A DNA stretch of 64,000 bases from Bacteroidales bacterium (lineage in GTDB: Bacteria > Bacteroidota > Bacteroidia > Bacteroidales > JAADGE01), in assembly GCA_021648725.1 (NCBI GenBank), contig JAKISF010000001.1, positions 1 through 64,000 of the forward strand, read 5' to 3'. Shown here one piece after another: positions 8,585 to 19,387 of the stretch; the first letter of the stretch is position 1; each line of letters begins with the position of its first letter. The notes under the pieces were generated by a model that saw nothing but the letters and a program-made list of their open reading frames with translations, had not been told where the DNA came from and searched no databases. A program made the translations under genes and the position numbers.

Positions 8585-8592
8585 TATCTTTG
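8585..8592 (+). promoter_or_regulatory. Bacteroidota -7 box before the malic enzyme gene
   Basis: TATCTTTG matches TAnnTTTG and ends only 4 nt before the ATG at 8597. If used, the transcript would be nearly leaderless. No convincing -33 TTG at the normal distance was found. Confidence 0.35.
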
Positions 8593-8596
8593 AGTT

Positions 8597-10882
8597 ATGG
8601 CAAAAATAAAAAAAGAAGATGCTTTAAAGTATCATTCAGAGAACAGACCGGGCAAAATTGAAGTTATACCGACAACTCCTCATGCAACACAACGTGATTT
8701 AGCATTAGCATACTCTCCCGGAGTTGCAGAACCCTGCTTAGAAATAGAAAAAAATAAAGACGATGCTTATAAATATACTGCAAAAGGTAATTTAGTAGGA
8801 GTTATTTCTAACGGAACTGCAGTTTTAGGGCTGGGAAATATAGGAGCATTAGCCGGAAAACCGGTAATGGAAGGAAAAGGTCTTTTATTTAAAATATTCG
8901 GAGATATTGATGTTTTTGATATTGAATTAGATACAGAAGATATCGATAAATTTGTAGAAACGGTTAAAATTATTGCTCCTACTTTCGGAGGAATCAACTT
9001 GGAAGATATTAAAGCTCCTGAATGTTTTGAAATCGAGAAACGTTTAAAGGATGCTCTTGATATTCCCATAATGCATGACGACCAACACGGAACAGCAATA
9101 ATTACTGCATCCGGTGTAGTAAATGCGGTTCAATTTGCAAAGAAAAAATTAAAAGACATAAAAGTTGTAATCAGCGGAGCAGGTGCAGCAGCAATGGCTT
9201 GTACAAATCTGATTATATCTCTGGGGGTTCAAAAGAAAAATGTTGTAATGTGTGACAGTAAGGGTGTTATAAATAAAGACCGAAAGGACATAAATAAATA
9301 CAAAAAAGAATATATTACTTTGCGAAAGATTAAAACCTTAGGAGATGCCATGAAAGATGCTGATTTATTTTTGGGTTTATCAGTTAAAGATACCGTTACA
9401 AAAGAAATGGTAAAGTCAATGGCAAAAAATCCGATTATTTTTGCAATGGCTAATCCCGACCCTGAAATTACTTACGAAGACGCAAAAGATGCAAGAGAAG
9501 ACGTATTAATGGCAACCGGTCGTTCAGATTACCCCAACCAAGTAAATAATGTTTTGGGCTTTCCTTTTATTTTCAGAGGAGCACTTGATGTTAGAGCAAC
9601 AGGTATTAATGAAGAAATGAAAATTGCCGCAGTTCATGCAATTGCAGATTTAGCAAGAGAAGATGTTCCGGAAGAGGTAAGTAATGCATATAATACGAAA
9701 CACTTAGTTTACGGAAGAGATTATTTCATCCCTAAGCCAATGGACCCCAGATTAATAACGAAAGTTTCAATTGCCGTTGCAAAAGCTGCAATGGATTCGG
9801 GTATAGCAAAAAAACCTATTGAAGATTTTGAAAAATATGAGGAAGAACTTATCGAAAGAACCGGTTCAGGCAATAAATTAGTACGCAGAATATATACACA
9901 AGCAAAAGCAAATCCCAAAAAAGTTATTTTTGCCGATGCTGAAAACTATAATGTGCTGAGAGCTGCAGAAGTATGTATTCATGAAGGTTTTGCGGAACCG
10001 ATTTTATTAGGTCAAAAAGCAAAAATTTTAGATATTATTACCGAATATAAATTAGATGACTTGCTTGAATCTGCAACAATAATAGAACCTTATTCAGTTG
10101 AAGAAAGACCCAGAAGACAAAAATATGCTCAATACTTTTATGAAAAAAGAAAACGAAAAGGCGTAAGATACAGAGATGCAAATGAAAAAATGTATAATCG
10201 TAATTATTTCGGTATGATGATGATAGAACACGGAGAAGCCGATGCTTTTATTACAGGTTATGCAACAAAATATTCAGAAGCTCTAAGCCCGATACTTGAA
10301 GTAATCAGATGTTCTGAAGAAGTTAAAAATATTGCCGGTATGTATGTTGTAAAAACAAAAAACAGACCTTTATTCTTTGCCGATACAACTGTTAATAAAA
10401 TGCCGTCATCTCAAACATTAGTTGAAACAACTTTAACTGTTGCCAGAACTATTAAGTGGTTAGGAGAGAAACCGATTATTTCAATGTTAGCATATTCAAA
10501 TTTCGGAGCAACAGAAGACGGAAGCCCCGAGCGAGTGAGAAAAGCGATAGAGATACTGCATAGAGAGCATCAAGATATTATTATTGACGGAGAAATGCAA
10601 GCAAATTTTGCTCTGAATACTGAATTAAGAGATAAACATTTTCCGTTTACAAAATTAAAAGGCAAAAAAGTAAATACACTAATTTTTCCGAACCTAAGCT
10701 CAGGAAATATTGCTTATAAAATGATGCAGGAAATAGGTGAGGCCGAAGTTCTCGGTCCTATCTTATGCGGAACAAGAAGACCTGTTCATATCGTTCAATT
10801 AGGTTCATCGGTAAGAGAAATTGTAAATATGGCAGCAATTGCGGTTGTTGATGCACAAAACCCCTCTAATAAGTCATTTTAA
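8597..10882 (+). CDS. maeB: NADP-dependent malic enzyme with phosphotransacetylase-like domain
   Basis: It oxidatively decarboxylates malate to pyruvate with NAD(P)H formation in the cytoplasm, linking the TCA cycle to pyruvate. The 761-aa length is typical of MaeB-type fusions. The malic domain (about 1-420) has YSPGVAEPCLEI, the GNIGALAGKPVMEGKG and DIDVFDIELD motifs, the metal-binding IMHDDQHGTAI, and a Rossmann VISGAGAAAMA. Residues about 430-761 form the phosphotransacetylase-like domain (motifs VIFADAEN, LGPILCGTRRPVHIVQLGSSVREIVNMAAIAVVDAQ). In this family the second domain is generally regulatory, binding acetyl-CoA, rather than an active Pta. It stands alone after the tRNA. Confidence 0.95.
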   Translation: MAKIKKEDALKYHSENRPGKIEVIPTTPHATQRDLALAYSPGVAEPCLEIEKNKDDAYKYTAKGNLVGVISNGTAVLGLGNIGALAGKPVMEGKGLLFKIFGDIDVFDIELDTEDIDKFVETVKIIAPTFGGINLEDIKAPECFEIEKRLKDALDIPIMHDDQHGTAIITASGVVNAVQFAKKKLKDIKVVISGAGAAAMACTNLIISLGVQKKNVVMCDSKGVINKDRKDINKYKKEYITLRKIKTLGDAMKDADLFLGLSVKDTVTKEMVKSMAKNPIIFAMANPDPEITYEDAKDAREDVLMATGRSDYPNQVNNVLGFPFIFRGALDVRATGINEEMKIAAVHAIADLAREDVPEEVSNAYNTKHLVYGRDYFIPKPMDPRLITKVSIAVAKAAMDSGIAKKPIEDFEKYEEELIERTGSGNKLVRRIYTQAKANPKKVIFADAENYNVLRAAEVCIHEGFAEPILLGQKAKILDIITEYKLDDLLESATIIEPYSVEERPRRQKYAQYFYEKRKRKGVRYRDANEKMYNRNYFGMMMIEHGEADAFITGYATKYSEALSPILEVIRCSEEVKNIAGMYVVKTKNRPLFFADTTVNKMPSSQTLVETTLTVARTIKWLGEKPIISMLAYSNFGATEDGSPERVRKAIEILHREHQDIIIDGEMQANFALNTELRDKHFPFTKLKGKKVNTLIFPNLSSGNIAYKMMQEIGEAEVLGPILCGTRRPVHIVQLGSSVREIVNMAAIAVVDAQNPSNKSF

Positions 10883-10971
10883 AGAACTGATGATTTACAA
10901 TATAAAATTGGAGGTTATAAGAATCTGCTTTATATTGTCCTGCGTTACAATTTCTTATAAAATCAATAATT

Positions 10972-12126
10972 ATGTTAATACTTTATATAATTGCATTTAT
11001 ATCTTTGATAATAGGGATGGGTGCTGTTTTTACTTTGATAGAAAAATTCCCGGTTAAGTTGCTGTATTATCATTACCGAATAAGAAAACCGTTGATTTGG
11101 ATTATTTTTACGGGAGTCTTAGTTTGGCAAATACTGATTTCAACAAACGGTTTTTCCGTAAACTCAATTCCGCCGTTGCTGATAATAGGCTTAGCTGTAA
11201 TTATGACTTATAAAGTCCATCAATCAACCTGGTTCAAGGCAATCAATTTTCCGAAAATGACCTCTGAAACAGAAAATATACCTTTATCAAAAGAAAGCCA
11301 ATTAGCTGTTATCGAAATCAACGGAATTATTAAAGCATATCCGTTAGACTTTGTCATTCATCATCATATTGTGAATGACAAATTCAACGAAACTGTAATT
11401 GCTCTTACCTATTGTGCTATGTGCAGGAGCATTATCCCTTTTGATGTTACAGAAATAGGTCCCTTATTTGTTGCCTCTTTTAAAAATGCTAATATGGTTG
11501 TGGCAGATAAAAAGACAAAAACATTTTTTCAACAAGCATCATTCAACTCAATAATAGGAAAACTTCACCCCTACACATTAAAGATGATTTCTTTTCAAAT
11601 TTTATCATGGGAAGATGTTAAAAAATTAAAACCTGTTCCTAAAATTGCCGTGATAACCGAAAATGACCTCAGATCGTTTAAACTTCCTATACCGGGTGTT
11701 TGGAAAAAAGTAATGTCAACCGAATTAACTCCGGGCTTATCAAATAAAGATAAAACATTCCCCTCAAAAATGCACGTTATCGGAATAATTGATGCATCTG
11801 TTAACCCAAAAGTTGTTTATTTAAAATCAGAAGTTCTGTCACAAAAGGTTTTAAGAAATGACGATTTATGCTTTACATTAATAAGTACGGGCAAAACCGT
11901 AAACGGATTTAAAAATAAAGTAGGAACGCATGAAATATATTTGTCATTAAAAGACCGGCAAACAATTACCGATTCTAAAAGTGAAACAACTTGGGATTTA
12001 ACAGGAAAATATATAGGCGGCATCGTTAACAGCAATCTTGAACCACTTGCAATTTCTGATGAGTATTGGTTTTCTTGGAAAAACTTTCATCCGGAAAGTA
12101 ATTTAATAAGAATTAGTAACTCCTGA
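10972..12126 (+). CDS. DUF3179 domain-containing membrane protein
   Basis: Two N-terminal membrane segments (about residues 1-24 and 37-58, with a further hydrophobic stretch to about 80) are followed by a DUF3179 domain. The domain is recognised by VIEINGIIKAYPLDFVIHHHIVND, the TYCAMCRS box (family form YCPLCxS, with two conserved Cys and a His upstream) and the following FxVSGxL-like and TxSxWxQ-like segments. The Cys/His set suggests metal binding, but the biochemical function of the family is unknown. The start codon at 10972 fits the first membrane helix. It is followed 72 bp later by the LtaS-like gene and may share its transcript. Confidence 0.75.
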   Translation: MLILYIIAFISLIIGMGAVFTLIEKFPVKLLYYHYRIRKPLIWIIFTGVLVWQILISTNGFSVNSIPPLLIIGLAVIMTYKVHQSTWFKAINFPKMTSETENIPLSKESQLAVIEINGIIKAYPLDFVIHHHIVNDKFNETVIALTYCAMCRSIIPFDVTEIGPLFVASFKNANMVVADKKTKTFFQQASFNSIIGKLHPYTLKMISFQILSWEDVKKLKPVPKIAVITENDLRSFKLPIPGVWKKVMSTELTPGLSNKDKTFPSKMHVIGIIDASVNPKVVYLKSEVLSQKVLRNDDLCFTLISTGKTVNGFKNKVGTHEIYLSLKDRQTITDSKSETTWDLTGKYIGGIVNSNLEPLAISDEYWFSWKNFHPESNLIRISNS

Positions 12127-12198
12127 AATATTAGCTGCTTTTTATAATAAAAGATGTACCCCGATATTGATATAAGTTCGGAGCAACGAATAAATAAT

Positions 12199-14130
12199 AT
12201 GAATAAAATAAACATACACATACACGAACTATTTGTACTCCTAAAAAGATTGCTGCTCTTAATTGTCTTATTTTCAATTATGCGTATCTTTTTCTATATT
12301 TTTAATACAGAGCATTTTATTGAAATAAACTTCCCCCGATTCTTAAGAATAATGACAGGAGGAGTTAAATTTGATATTTCTGCAATAATGTTTATAAATG
12401 CTTTATATATTTTATTATATCTTTTGCCTTTCTCCTTTAAATATAACAAAAAATATCAATTAATATTGAAGTATTTATTTTTAATCTCCAACTCAATTGC
12501 TGTTGCAATAAATACTGCTGATATATTTTATTTTGACTACATCCTTAAAAGAACAACCGCAGATGTATTTATGTTTGCCGGAGAAGGTAACATCTTAAAA
12601 TTGTTTTCACTTTTTATTATTGATTTTTGGTACGGAACTCTCCTCGGAATAATTCTTATTACAAGTTTTATATTGATACATAATCGTATTAAATTAAAAA
12701 AACCTGAAAAAAAGATTTCGCGATTATCATATTCAATATTCGGAACCGTAATTTTAGTAACGGCAGGATATTTTTCCGTAATAGGAATGAGAGGAAGTTT
12801 TGTAAATGCAACATTTCCGATTACGGTAGGCGATGCAGGAAAATATACAAACAAACCCATTGAAATGGCAATTGTTTTAAATACTCCGTTTTCAATAATT
12901 AAAACAATTGAAAGAAAACCGCTGCTCGAAAAAAAATATTTTAAACCTGATGAATTGAGAAAAATATACTCTCCGGTTAAAGTAATAAATAATGAAAAAG
13001 AATTTAGAAAATTAAACCTTGTAATTATTATAATGGAAAGTTTTTCACGAGAATACACAGGCAGTTTGAATCCTGATATTCAAAACGGAAAATATAAAGG
13101 TTACACACCGTTTTTGGACAGTATAATAAGAAAAAGCAAAGTTTTTACAAGAGCTTTTGCAAACGGAAGGCAATCAATAGAAGCATTACCCGCAATTGTT
13201 GCAAGTATTCCTACTGTTGAGCAAGCCTATGTAAGTTCTGCTTACGCATCAAATAATATTAACACAATTGCAGATTTATTAAGTAAAGAAGGGTACAATT
13301 CATCTTTTTTTCACGGTGCCCCGAATGGTGCAATGGGCTTAGAGGCATTTATGAAAATTGCAGGATACGATAACTTCTACGGAATGTCTGAATATAACAA
13401 TAATGATGATTTTAACGGCTCTTGGGGAATTTGGGACGAAGAATTTTTTCAATTTTTTGCCGGAAAATTAAATACATTTAAACAACCGTTTAATACAACT
13501 TTTTTTTCGTTATCATCTCACCATCCTTTTAAAATACCCGAAAGATATGAAGGTAAATTCCAAAAAGGCGAAATTGAAATACATCGCTCCGTCAGATATG
13601 CCGATTATTCATTACAAAAGTTCTTTGAAACAGCAAAAAAGTCAGATTGGTATAAAAACACATTATTTGTGATAACAGCTGACCATGCAAGTCAAAGTTA
13701 TTTAAAAAAATATCATTCAAGTGTCGGTAATTATGCAATTCCTATAATCTACTTTTGCCCCTCCGATAGTGCTTTAACCGGAATTGACAGTACCGTTACA
13801 CAACAAGCCGATATTATGCCGACAGTTTTAAACTATCTTAATTATAAAGGGAAATTTGTCTCATACGGAAACGATACCTTTAATAACCAAAAAGATAATT
13901 TTGCTTTTAATTATCTAAACAATACGTTTCAATTAATTTCAGGTAATTATGTTCTTCAGTTCAGCAACGATAAGTCAATTGCTTTATATAATTATGAAAA
14001 AGATTATTCGTTAACCGAAAACGTTCTTTCGAAAAAACCGAATATTGCAGATAAACTTGAAAAAAAAATAAAAGCCCTTATTCAGGATTATAATTACAGA
14101 ATGATTCACAATAAACTTACAGTTGAATAG
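12199..14130 (+). CDS. LtaS/MdoB-type sulfatase-fold phosphotransferase (inner-membrane)
   Basis: It has five predicted N-terminal membrane segments (to about residue 200) and a periplasmic alkaline-phosphatase-superfamily domain. Visible motifs are NLVIIIMESFSREY (metal-binding Glu), FANGRQSIEALPAI (nucleophile Ser in place of the usual Thr), FSLSSHHPF and FVITADHASQS (metal-binding Asp-His). The family transfers phosphoglycerol or phosphoethanolamine to envelope glycans or lipids. Bacteroidota lack lipoteichoic acid, so the acceptor here is unknown. The ATG at 12199 (MNKINIHIHEL) is preferred over 12154, which would add 15 polar residues before the first helix. Confidence 0.8.
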   Translation: MNKINIHIHELFVLLKRLLLLIVLFSIMRIFFYIFNTEHFIEINFPRFLRIMTGGVKFDISAIMFINALYILLYLLPFSFKYNKKYQLILKYLFLISNSIAVAINTADIFYFDYILKRTTADVFMFAGEGNILKLFSLFIIDFWYGTLLGIILITSFILIHNRIKLKKPEKKISRLSYSIFGTVILVTAGYFSVIGMRGSFVNATFPITVGDAGKYTNKPIEMAIVLNTPFSIIKTIERKPLLEKKYFKPDELRKIYSPVKVINNEKEFRKLNLVIIIMESFSREYTGSLNPDIQNGKYKGYTPFLDSIIRKSKVFTRAFANGRQSIEALPAIVASIPTVEQAYVSSAYASNNINTIADLLSKEGYNSSFFHGAPNGAMGLEAFMKIAGYDNFYGMSEYNNNDDFNGSWGIWDEEFFQFFAGKLNTFKQPFNTTFFSLSSHHPFKIPERYEGKFQKGEIEIHRSVRYADYSLQKFFETAKKSDWYKNTLFVITADHASQSYLKKYHSSVGNYAIPIIYFCPSDSALTGIDSTVTQQADIMPTVLNYLNYKGKFVSYGNDTFNNQKDNFAFNYLNNTFQLISGNYVLQFSNDKSIALYNYEKDYSLTENVLSKKPNIADKLEKKIKALIQDYNYRMIHNKLTVE

Positions 14131-15991
<1,861 letters not shown>

Positions 15992-16013
15992 GGCAATTCA
16001 GTATTAACATACA

Positions 16014-16043
16014 AAAAACTTCTCTTTTTAAGAGAAGTTTTTT
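16014..16043 (+). terminator. groEL terminator
   Basis: A perfect 12-bp stem AAAACTTCTCTT/AAGAGAAGTTTT (16015-16041) with a 3-nt loop is followed by a T run, 24 bp after the groEL stop. Confidence 0.9.
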
Positions 16044-16111
16044 TATTTTAACTATTTTTGCAAGTCAAAAAGAAAAATGTAAGTATTTCTTGTTAAATTA
16101 CTATCTATACT

Positions 16112-16138
16112 TGCAACCTTTTTAATCGGTTGCATCTT
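16112..16138 (+). promoter_or_regulatory. Candidate ECF-type promoter of the sigma-factor operon
   Basis: TGCAACC at 16112-16118 is followed 16 bp later by TCTTA (16135-16139), the spacing expected for ECF -35 (AAC core) and -10 (TC core) elements, 13 bp before the sigma-factor ATG. The halves also form a hairpin (TTGCAACC...GGTTGCA). Autoregulation by the downstream ECF sigma is inferred. Confidence 0.4.
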
Positions 16139-16151
16139 AAATTCATAACAA

Positions 16152-16748
16152 ATGCCTGTCAACAAAGATATAATAAGACAGTGTAAAAAGGGAGATGAAA
16201 AAGCTCAGGAATTTATTTTTAATAAATATTCTCCTGTTCTTTTCGGTATCAGTTTGAGATATATGAAGAGCAGAGTAAAGGCTGAAGATGTAATGCAAGA
16301 CGCATTCATTACAATTTTTACTAAAATAAAGCAATATAACGGTAAAGGTTCTTTTGAAGGCTGGATAAAACGCATTACTATTAATACGGCATTAATGCAA
16401 TTAAGGCAAGATAAAAAAGAAATTATTTCGAATATAATTGAAGATGTCAGGCAACCGGAGGTTTATGAAGATAATACCATTCTTAAAAATCCGAAATCAA
16501 TAATTGAAAATGCTAAATTTACACAGTCCGAAATATTTGATGCAATCACAGAATTGCCCGAAGGTTTCAGAACCGTTTTTAATATGTATGTAGTTGACGA
16601 GTTAAAACATAAAGAAATTGCAAAAGAACTTGATATAAGTATCGGAACATCTAAATCACAATTGTTGAGAGCAAGAAAAAAGTTGGAAGGGATTTTATAT
16701 GAAAATGCACTCATTAAATTAAAAAATACAAAAAAGGAGATTTTTTGA
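16152..16748 (+). CDS. ECF-type RNA polymerase sigma factor
   Basis: This is a sigma-70 family extracytoplasmic-function factor of 198 aa. Region 2 is visible as FIFNKYSPVLFGISLRYMKSRVKAEDVMQDAFITIFTKI with the GSFEGWIKRITINTALMQLR continuation (about residues 17-80). Region 4 is FNMYVVDELKHKEIAKELDISIGTSKSQLLRARKKL (about 143-180), with a helix-turn-helix of the SIGTSKSQLLRAR type. It is the first gene of an operon: the next start codon overlaps its stop (TGATG). Likely role: to direct transcription of the following envelope genes in response to a signal relayed by the membrane protein behind it. Confidence 0.9.
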   Translation: MPVNKDIIRQCKKGDEKAQEFIFNKYSPVLFGISLRYMKSRVKAEDVMQDAFITIFTKIKQYNGKGSFEGWIKRITINTALMQLRQDKKEIISNIIEDVRQPEVYEDNTILKNPKSIIENAKFTQSEIFDAITELPEGFRTVFNMYVVDELKHKEIAKELDISIGTSKSQLLRARKKLEGILYENALIKLKNTKKEIF

Positions 16749-17224
16749 TGAAAAACAGTATGAAATATATTGACAAATTGTCAAAAGGGAAACTTGAAAA
16801 TTATCAAGTTATTCCTGAAACTGATTGGAAATTATTCAAAGAAAATTATTCAGGAAAGTTTATTGTTGAGGATAATTTAAAATTTAATTTCAAAAACTAT
16901 TTAACAACAAAGAATATTTTGTTTTCTGTTGCAGGAGCATCCGTAATAACTGCCGGAATTTTTTTCAGCACAAACAGTTATAATAAGGAAGGAATGAAAC
17001 CCGTTTATAAAAATACAATTAATAATAATGATTTTGCTGTTTCTGATAAATATAACTCGAGTAAAAGTGCAAAACCTTTATTTATTGAAAAAGAATTTGA
17101 AATAAAAGACAGTGCTTCCGTAAAAGAAACAAAAGAGAAGGATGTTGTAATAAGAGTTGAGGTGCCTGTTGTAAAGAATGTTGAAATAAGGAAAGAAATT
17201 ATTGTAAAAGATACTTTGAGGTAG
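16748..17224 (+). CDS. Single-pass membrane protein, probable anti-sigma partner
   Basis: It is 158 aa, translated from the ATG overlapping the sigma-factor stop by one base, so it is translationally coupled. It has an N-terminal charged cytoplasmic region of about 50 residues, one membrane segment at about residues 52-70 (NILFSVAGASVITAGIFFS) and a periplasmic Lys/Glu/Val-rich tail. No zinc-binding HxxxCxxC anti-sigma motif is present. Position, coupling and topology suggest it restrains the ECF sigma factor; the assignment rests on context, not on sequence similarity. Confidence 0.6.
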   Translation: MKNSMKYIDKLSKGKLENYQVIPETDWKLFKENYSGKFIVEDNLKFNFKNYLTTKNILFSVAGASVITAGIFFSTNSYNKEGMKPVYKNTINNNDFAVSDKYNSSKSAKPLFIEKEFEIKDSASVKETKEKDVVIRVEVPVVKNVEIRKEIIVKDTLR

Positions 17225-17300
17225 AATTTTACCGTTATATAAATGAAGTTTAAAGAAATTAATTTTAAAAGACAGTTATAAATTCTAAAAAGTATTAAAA

Positions 17301-18401
17301 ATGAACAAATACCGACATATTATACTATATGTGTCGGTATTTTTTTGTGCCGTATTTTTGTTTGTATTATTAAGCAGTTTTAAGCCAGGGATAAATAAAA
17401 TACCCGAAACAAAAGATACAATATATATTTATGATACCGTATATTATTATGATACAACTTTTGTATATGATACAGTATTTTTGTCAGATAAATATTCTGA
17501 TACAATAAAAATTAAAATTAATAAATTAAAAGAGAAAGAGTTTTTATCCGCAAAATCAAGCTTCCTGTTTAATAAAACAAGTAATTTAATACCTTCGGGC
17601 AGATATCTGTTTTCGTTTGATTTCTTTTTTTCACCGATGTATTCAATTCATAACTTTCAGTCTCATTTAATTTACAAAGAATTTTCAGTAAAAAATCAAA
17701 ATTCGGTACAAGAAGATTTAAGTATATCATCCGGTTTCGGAATTAACTTTCATAAACCATTTTTAACTTACAGTTCAGGAATAAATTTTACCAAATACAG
17801 AGAAAGTTTTAATTTTTTAGCAACAAACTATAAAATTGATACAATTACGGCATACGGTTATTTTACAGAAACCCGGATGCAAATTGATTCAATTCCTTTA
17901 ATTAATATTGATACTCTTTTAGCAACCGGCGATACGGTATATTACTGGTTCAGGGATACAAACTATATTGAGACTTTAGATTCAGCCCTTGTTTCTAAAA
18001 TTGATTCGGTTTCGTTTCAGGTAAATGATAAAGCATCTAACTCATATTCATACATTGAAATTCCTTTAATTTTAAGTTTTAATATTTACAGAACAAATTA
18101 TTTTTTTTCACCCCAATTCGGAATAATTACAAGTTTTTTTGTTAATTCTAAAGGAAAAATTGTATCTTTGGCTAATCTTGACCAAAGTAACAGCTTAAAA
18201 GATGAAACTAAATTTGCAGCAATAAATTTATCTTTTTATGCAGGTTTAAGATTTAACTATCTTTTAACAAGAAGATTAGATTTTTTTACGAGTGCATATT
18301 TCAGGAAGAATATTCACTCGGTTTATGTAGATTATCCGATTGTTTCAAGATTTAATACTTTTGGCTTTAAGTTTGGATTAAGATATAAATTAACTTTTTG
18401 A
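17301..18401 (+). CDS. Envelope protein with DT-rich hexad repeat and predicted beta-barrel
   Basis: I do not recognise a named family. An N-terminal membrane segment (residues 7-26) is followed by four tandem hexads at residues 39-62 (DTIYIY, DTVYYY, DTTFVY, DTVFLS). After that come about 280 residues alternating polar and aromatic residues, ending in strands such as FNTFGFKFGLRYKLTF with a terminal Phe. That is typical of outer-membrane beta-barrels of the porin/OMP_b-brl kind. It lies in the ECF sigma operon, 76 bp after the presumed anti-sigma gene. The hexads could span periplasm or peptidoglycan; this is speculation. Confidence 0.55.
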   Translation: MNKYRHIILYVSVFFCAVFLFVLLSSFKPGINKIPETKDTIYIYDTVYYYDTTFVYDTVFLSDKYSDTIKIKINKLKEKEFLSAKSSFLFNKTSNLIPSGRYLFSFDFFFSPMYSIHNFQSHLIYKEFSVKNQNSVQEDLSISSGFGINFHKPFLTYSSGINFTKYRESFNFLATNYKIDTITAYGYFTETRMQIDSIPLINIDTLLATGDTVYYWFRDTNYIETLDSALVSKIDSVSFQVNDKASNSYSYIEIPLILSFNIYRTNYFFSPQFGIITSFFVNSKGKIVSLANLDQSNSLKDETKFAAINLSFYAGLRFNYLLTRRLDFFTSAYFRKNIHSVYVDYPIVSRFNTFGFKFGLRYKLTF

Positions 18402-18418
18402 AATTAAGCTATTTTAAC

Positions 18419-19369
18419 ATGAATAAATTAAGTTTTCTTTTTGTTTTAATAATACTCCCTTTACTTGGTTTTACACAAAACGGTAAAAATATTTCAAAAA
18501 GTGAAAATACATACTCCGGTTATGTATTTATGGGAGAAAACTTACTTCCGAAAGGAAAAGTTTATTTAATAGACAATTCCAAAAATATATATTCCACGGA
18601 AGATGTTACAGAAGTTAATGAAGGAGCATTCCTGTTCAGTAATTTAAAATCCGGAAAATATATGCTTTATGTTATACCTGAACATGATTATGATTTCTTT
18701 TATTTTCCGAAATATATTCCGACATATTCAGGCAATTCATTTAAGTGGGAGAGTTCTAAAAGTATTTTATATTTAAACGGAGCAACAAAAAATAATATAA
18801 ACTTGATTTCTTTTGCCGAACCGTTTTACGGAAACTCAATGATATCCGGAAAAATAAAGTATGACCTCGGGTACAGAGGAGGAAGATATATCCCGATTCC
18901 GATAATCCTGCTTAATGAAAAGAGAAAACCAATAGATTTCAGAATTGCTGACAGCTTTGAAGGAGTTTTTATTTTTGAACATTTACCCGAAGGAAAATAT
19001 TATCTTCATCCTGAAATTCCGGGTATTAAAACTGAAGAATTAGAAATAATTGTAAAGTCAGATGAAGAAAATAAAAGAGCAAGATTCTTGGTTGATAATA
19101 ATTCAATTAAACCGGAAAGAGCCGCCGGTTCATTAAATCCGATAATAACAGAAAATAATCTAAAAGTATTCTTAAATCAAGAATTTGAATTACCGGTAAT
19201 TTGTGAATTAACTGATATGTCCGGCAAATCAATAGTTAAAAATATATATTCTACCGAAGACATATATATAAATACATCCGGTTTTAATGCCGGGATATAC
19301 TTATTAAGAGTAAGAACATTCAATAATTCAATACTTAAAACAGCAAAAGTTTATATTAATAATTATTAA
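18419..19369 (+). CDS. Secreted protein with C-terminal T9SS-like sorting domain
   Basis: The ATG at 18419 (MNKLSFLFVLIILPLLGFTQN) gives a clean signal peptide; an earlier TTG frame start is ignored. The body contains two carboxypeptidase-regulatory-like beta-sandwich segments (YSGYVFMGENLLPKGKVYLI..., MISGKIKYDLGYRGG...). The last 80 residues (NNLKVFLNQEFELPVICELTDMSGKSI...FNAGIYLLRVRTFNNSILKTAKVYI) resemble a type A T9SS C-terminal domain. It therefore probably crosses the outer membrane by T9SS. It is the fourth gene of the ECF operon. Confidence 0.65.
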   Translation: MNKLSFLFVLIILPLLGFTQNGKNISKSENTYSGYVFMGENLLPKGKVYLIDNSKNIYSTEDVTEVNEGAFLFSNLKSGKYMLYVIPEHDYDFFYFPKYIPTYSGNSFKWESSKSILYLNGATKNNINLISFAEPFYGNSMISGKIKYDLGYRGGRYIPIPIILLNEKRKPIDFRIADSFEGVFIFEHLPEGKYYLHPEIPGIKTEELEIIVKSDEENKRARFLVDNNSIKPERAAGSLNPIITENNLKVFLNQEFELPVICELTDMSGKSIVKNIYSTEDIYINTSGFNAGIYLLRVRTFNNSILKTAKVYINNY

Positions 19370-19387
19370 ACACACAATATTGTACTT

